Shown here: positions 63,855 through 64,000 of the stretch, in pieces
Position numbering within the stretch: position 1 is the stretch's first letter
Layout: every line of letters starts with the position of its first letter
NCBI RefSeq assembly: GCF_002295115.1
Contig: NZ_NSFV01000002.1
Span: forward strand, 646,228-710,227
Direction: 5' to 3'
Origin: Mesorhizobium sp. WSM4311
GTDB lineage: Bacteria; Pseudomonadota; Alphaproteobacteria; Rhizobiales; Rhizobiaceae
DNA length: 64,000 nucleotides
Notes under the pieces: model-generated
What the model saw: the letters and a program-made list of their open reading frames with translations, nothing else
The model's database searches: none
Told to the model about the DNA's origin: nothing
Translations under genes and position numbers: made by a program

Positions 63855-64000
63855 GATGGAGGAACTTAATCTCTATAAAGAGCTGTACTTATTTGAACTG
63901 GAGCGAAAGGACCGTTTGACCGGTTCAATTTCGACTCCGGTATCTTTAATAATTGCCGTCGTAGTTGCCTGGACGTATATACTGTCATTAATAACGGATC
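63855..64000 (+). CDS. AT-rich gene for a membrane protein (5' part only)
   Basis: The frame starts 5 bases after cimA at an ATG and runs off the window. It reads MEELNLYKELYLFELERKDR then LTGSISTPVSLIIAVVVAWT. A charged N-terminal helix is followed by a hydrophobic helix that begins right after a Pro, as in small two-helix membrane proteins often found in variable or defence-type regions. Base composition is markedly AT-richer than all genes before it, a sign of recent transfer. No family assigned. Confidence 0.6.

Overview
The window is about 64 kb of GC-rich chromosome from an alphaproteobacterium of the Hyphomicrobiales, most likely Mesorhizobium or a close relative. The evidence is the gene content and order (rpoZ-rsh-pyrE, then acpS-lepB-rnc-era and recO), a porin_2-type outer-membrane porin, a complete leucine catabolic set, and several copies of the short hairpin repeats typical of rhizobial intergenic DNA (for example CCCAAAAG...TTTTGGG flanked by GCATGTCG/CGACATGC arms). 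Nearly all sequence is coding. There is no CRISPR array, intact prophage or intact insertion sequence. No database search was run; names rest on motifs, length and context.

Layout. 1-9.1 kb: end of a molybdenum hydroxylase large subunit, a DMT exporter, an XRE regulator, a family-4-like uracil-DNA glycosylase, ETF-ubiquinone oxidoreductase, a DUF922 protein, a membrane EEP phosphatase and AMP nucleosidase. 9.1-11.2 kb: small secreted or membrane proteins and intergenic DNA. 11.2-19.1 kb: a branched-chain amino-acid binding protein beside a leucine/isovalerate catabolic cluster (ivd, mccB, a macro-domain protein, a small secreted protein, mccA) with its TetR regulator. 19.2-21.3 kb: acylphosphatase, MarR and a HisC-like aminotransferase. 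21.4-22.7 kb: relics of a mobile island around tRNA-Ser(GCT), namely a frameshifted TPR gene and an integrase fragment. 22.7-29.5 kb: alpha/beta hydrolase, lytic transglycosylase, dapA, smpB, GH25 muramidase, a family-5 uracil-DNA glycosylase and a NYN nuclease.

29.8-40.1 kb is the conserved housekeeping block: rpoZ, rsh, pyrE, VOC, DUF2062, acpS, lepB, rnc, era, a porin with its own promoter and terminator, and recO. 40.2-49.5 kb is more accessory: a large DUF2339 membrane protein; an ECF sigma/anti-sigma pair with a good candidate autoregulatory promoter; a three-gene cassette of GNAT-C39 peptidase fusion, RimK-like ATP-grasp ligase and DUF3303 protein; LysR; and a fatty-acid desaturase gene interrupted by one in-frame TAG. 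49.5-58 kb: PAS-PAS-GGDEF-EAL protein, HD phosphohydrolase, YgfZ, a dihydroorotase-like amidohydrolase with an altered metal motif, several small conserved hypotheticals, a Nudix hydrolase and a YedK/HMCES-type protein. 58.5-63.9 kb: a tightly packed run cysS-VOC-GFA-GFA-pip-cimA, almost every junction overlapping or within 3 nt. The last 146 bases start an AT-rich membrane-protein gene of different composition.

Functional links. The LivK-like binding protein and the ivd/mcc cluster together suggest uptake and oxidation of leucine, with electrons from isovaleryl-CoA dehydrogenase passing through ETF to the ETF-QO encoded at 3.9 kb. The macro-domain gene inside this cluster suggests a link to NAD-dependent deacylation. 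The strongest candidates for under-described biology are that macro/leucine coupling, the GNAT-C39/ATP-grasp cassette, the Fe-S-ligand-poor uracil-DNA glycosylase, and protein or start-site changes caused by rhizobial repeats.
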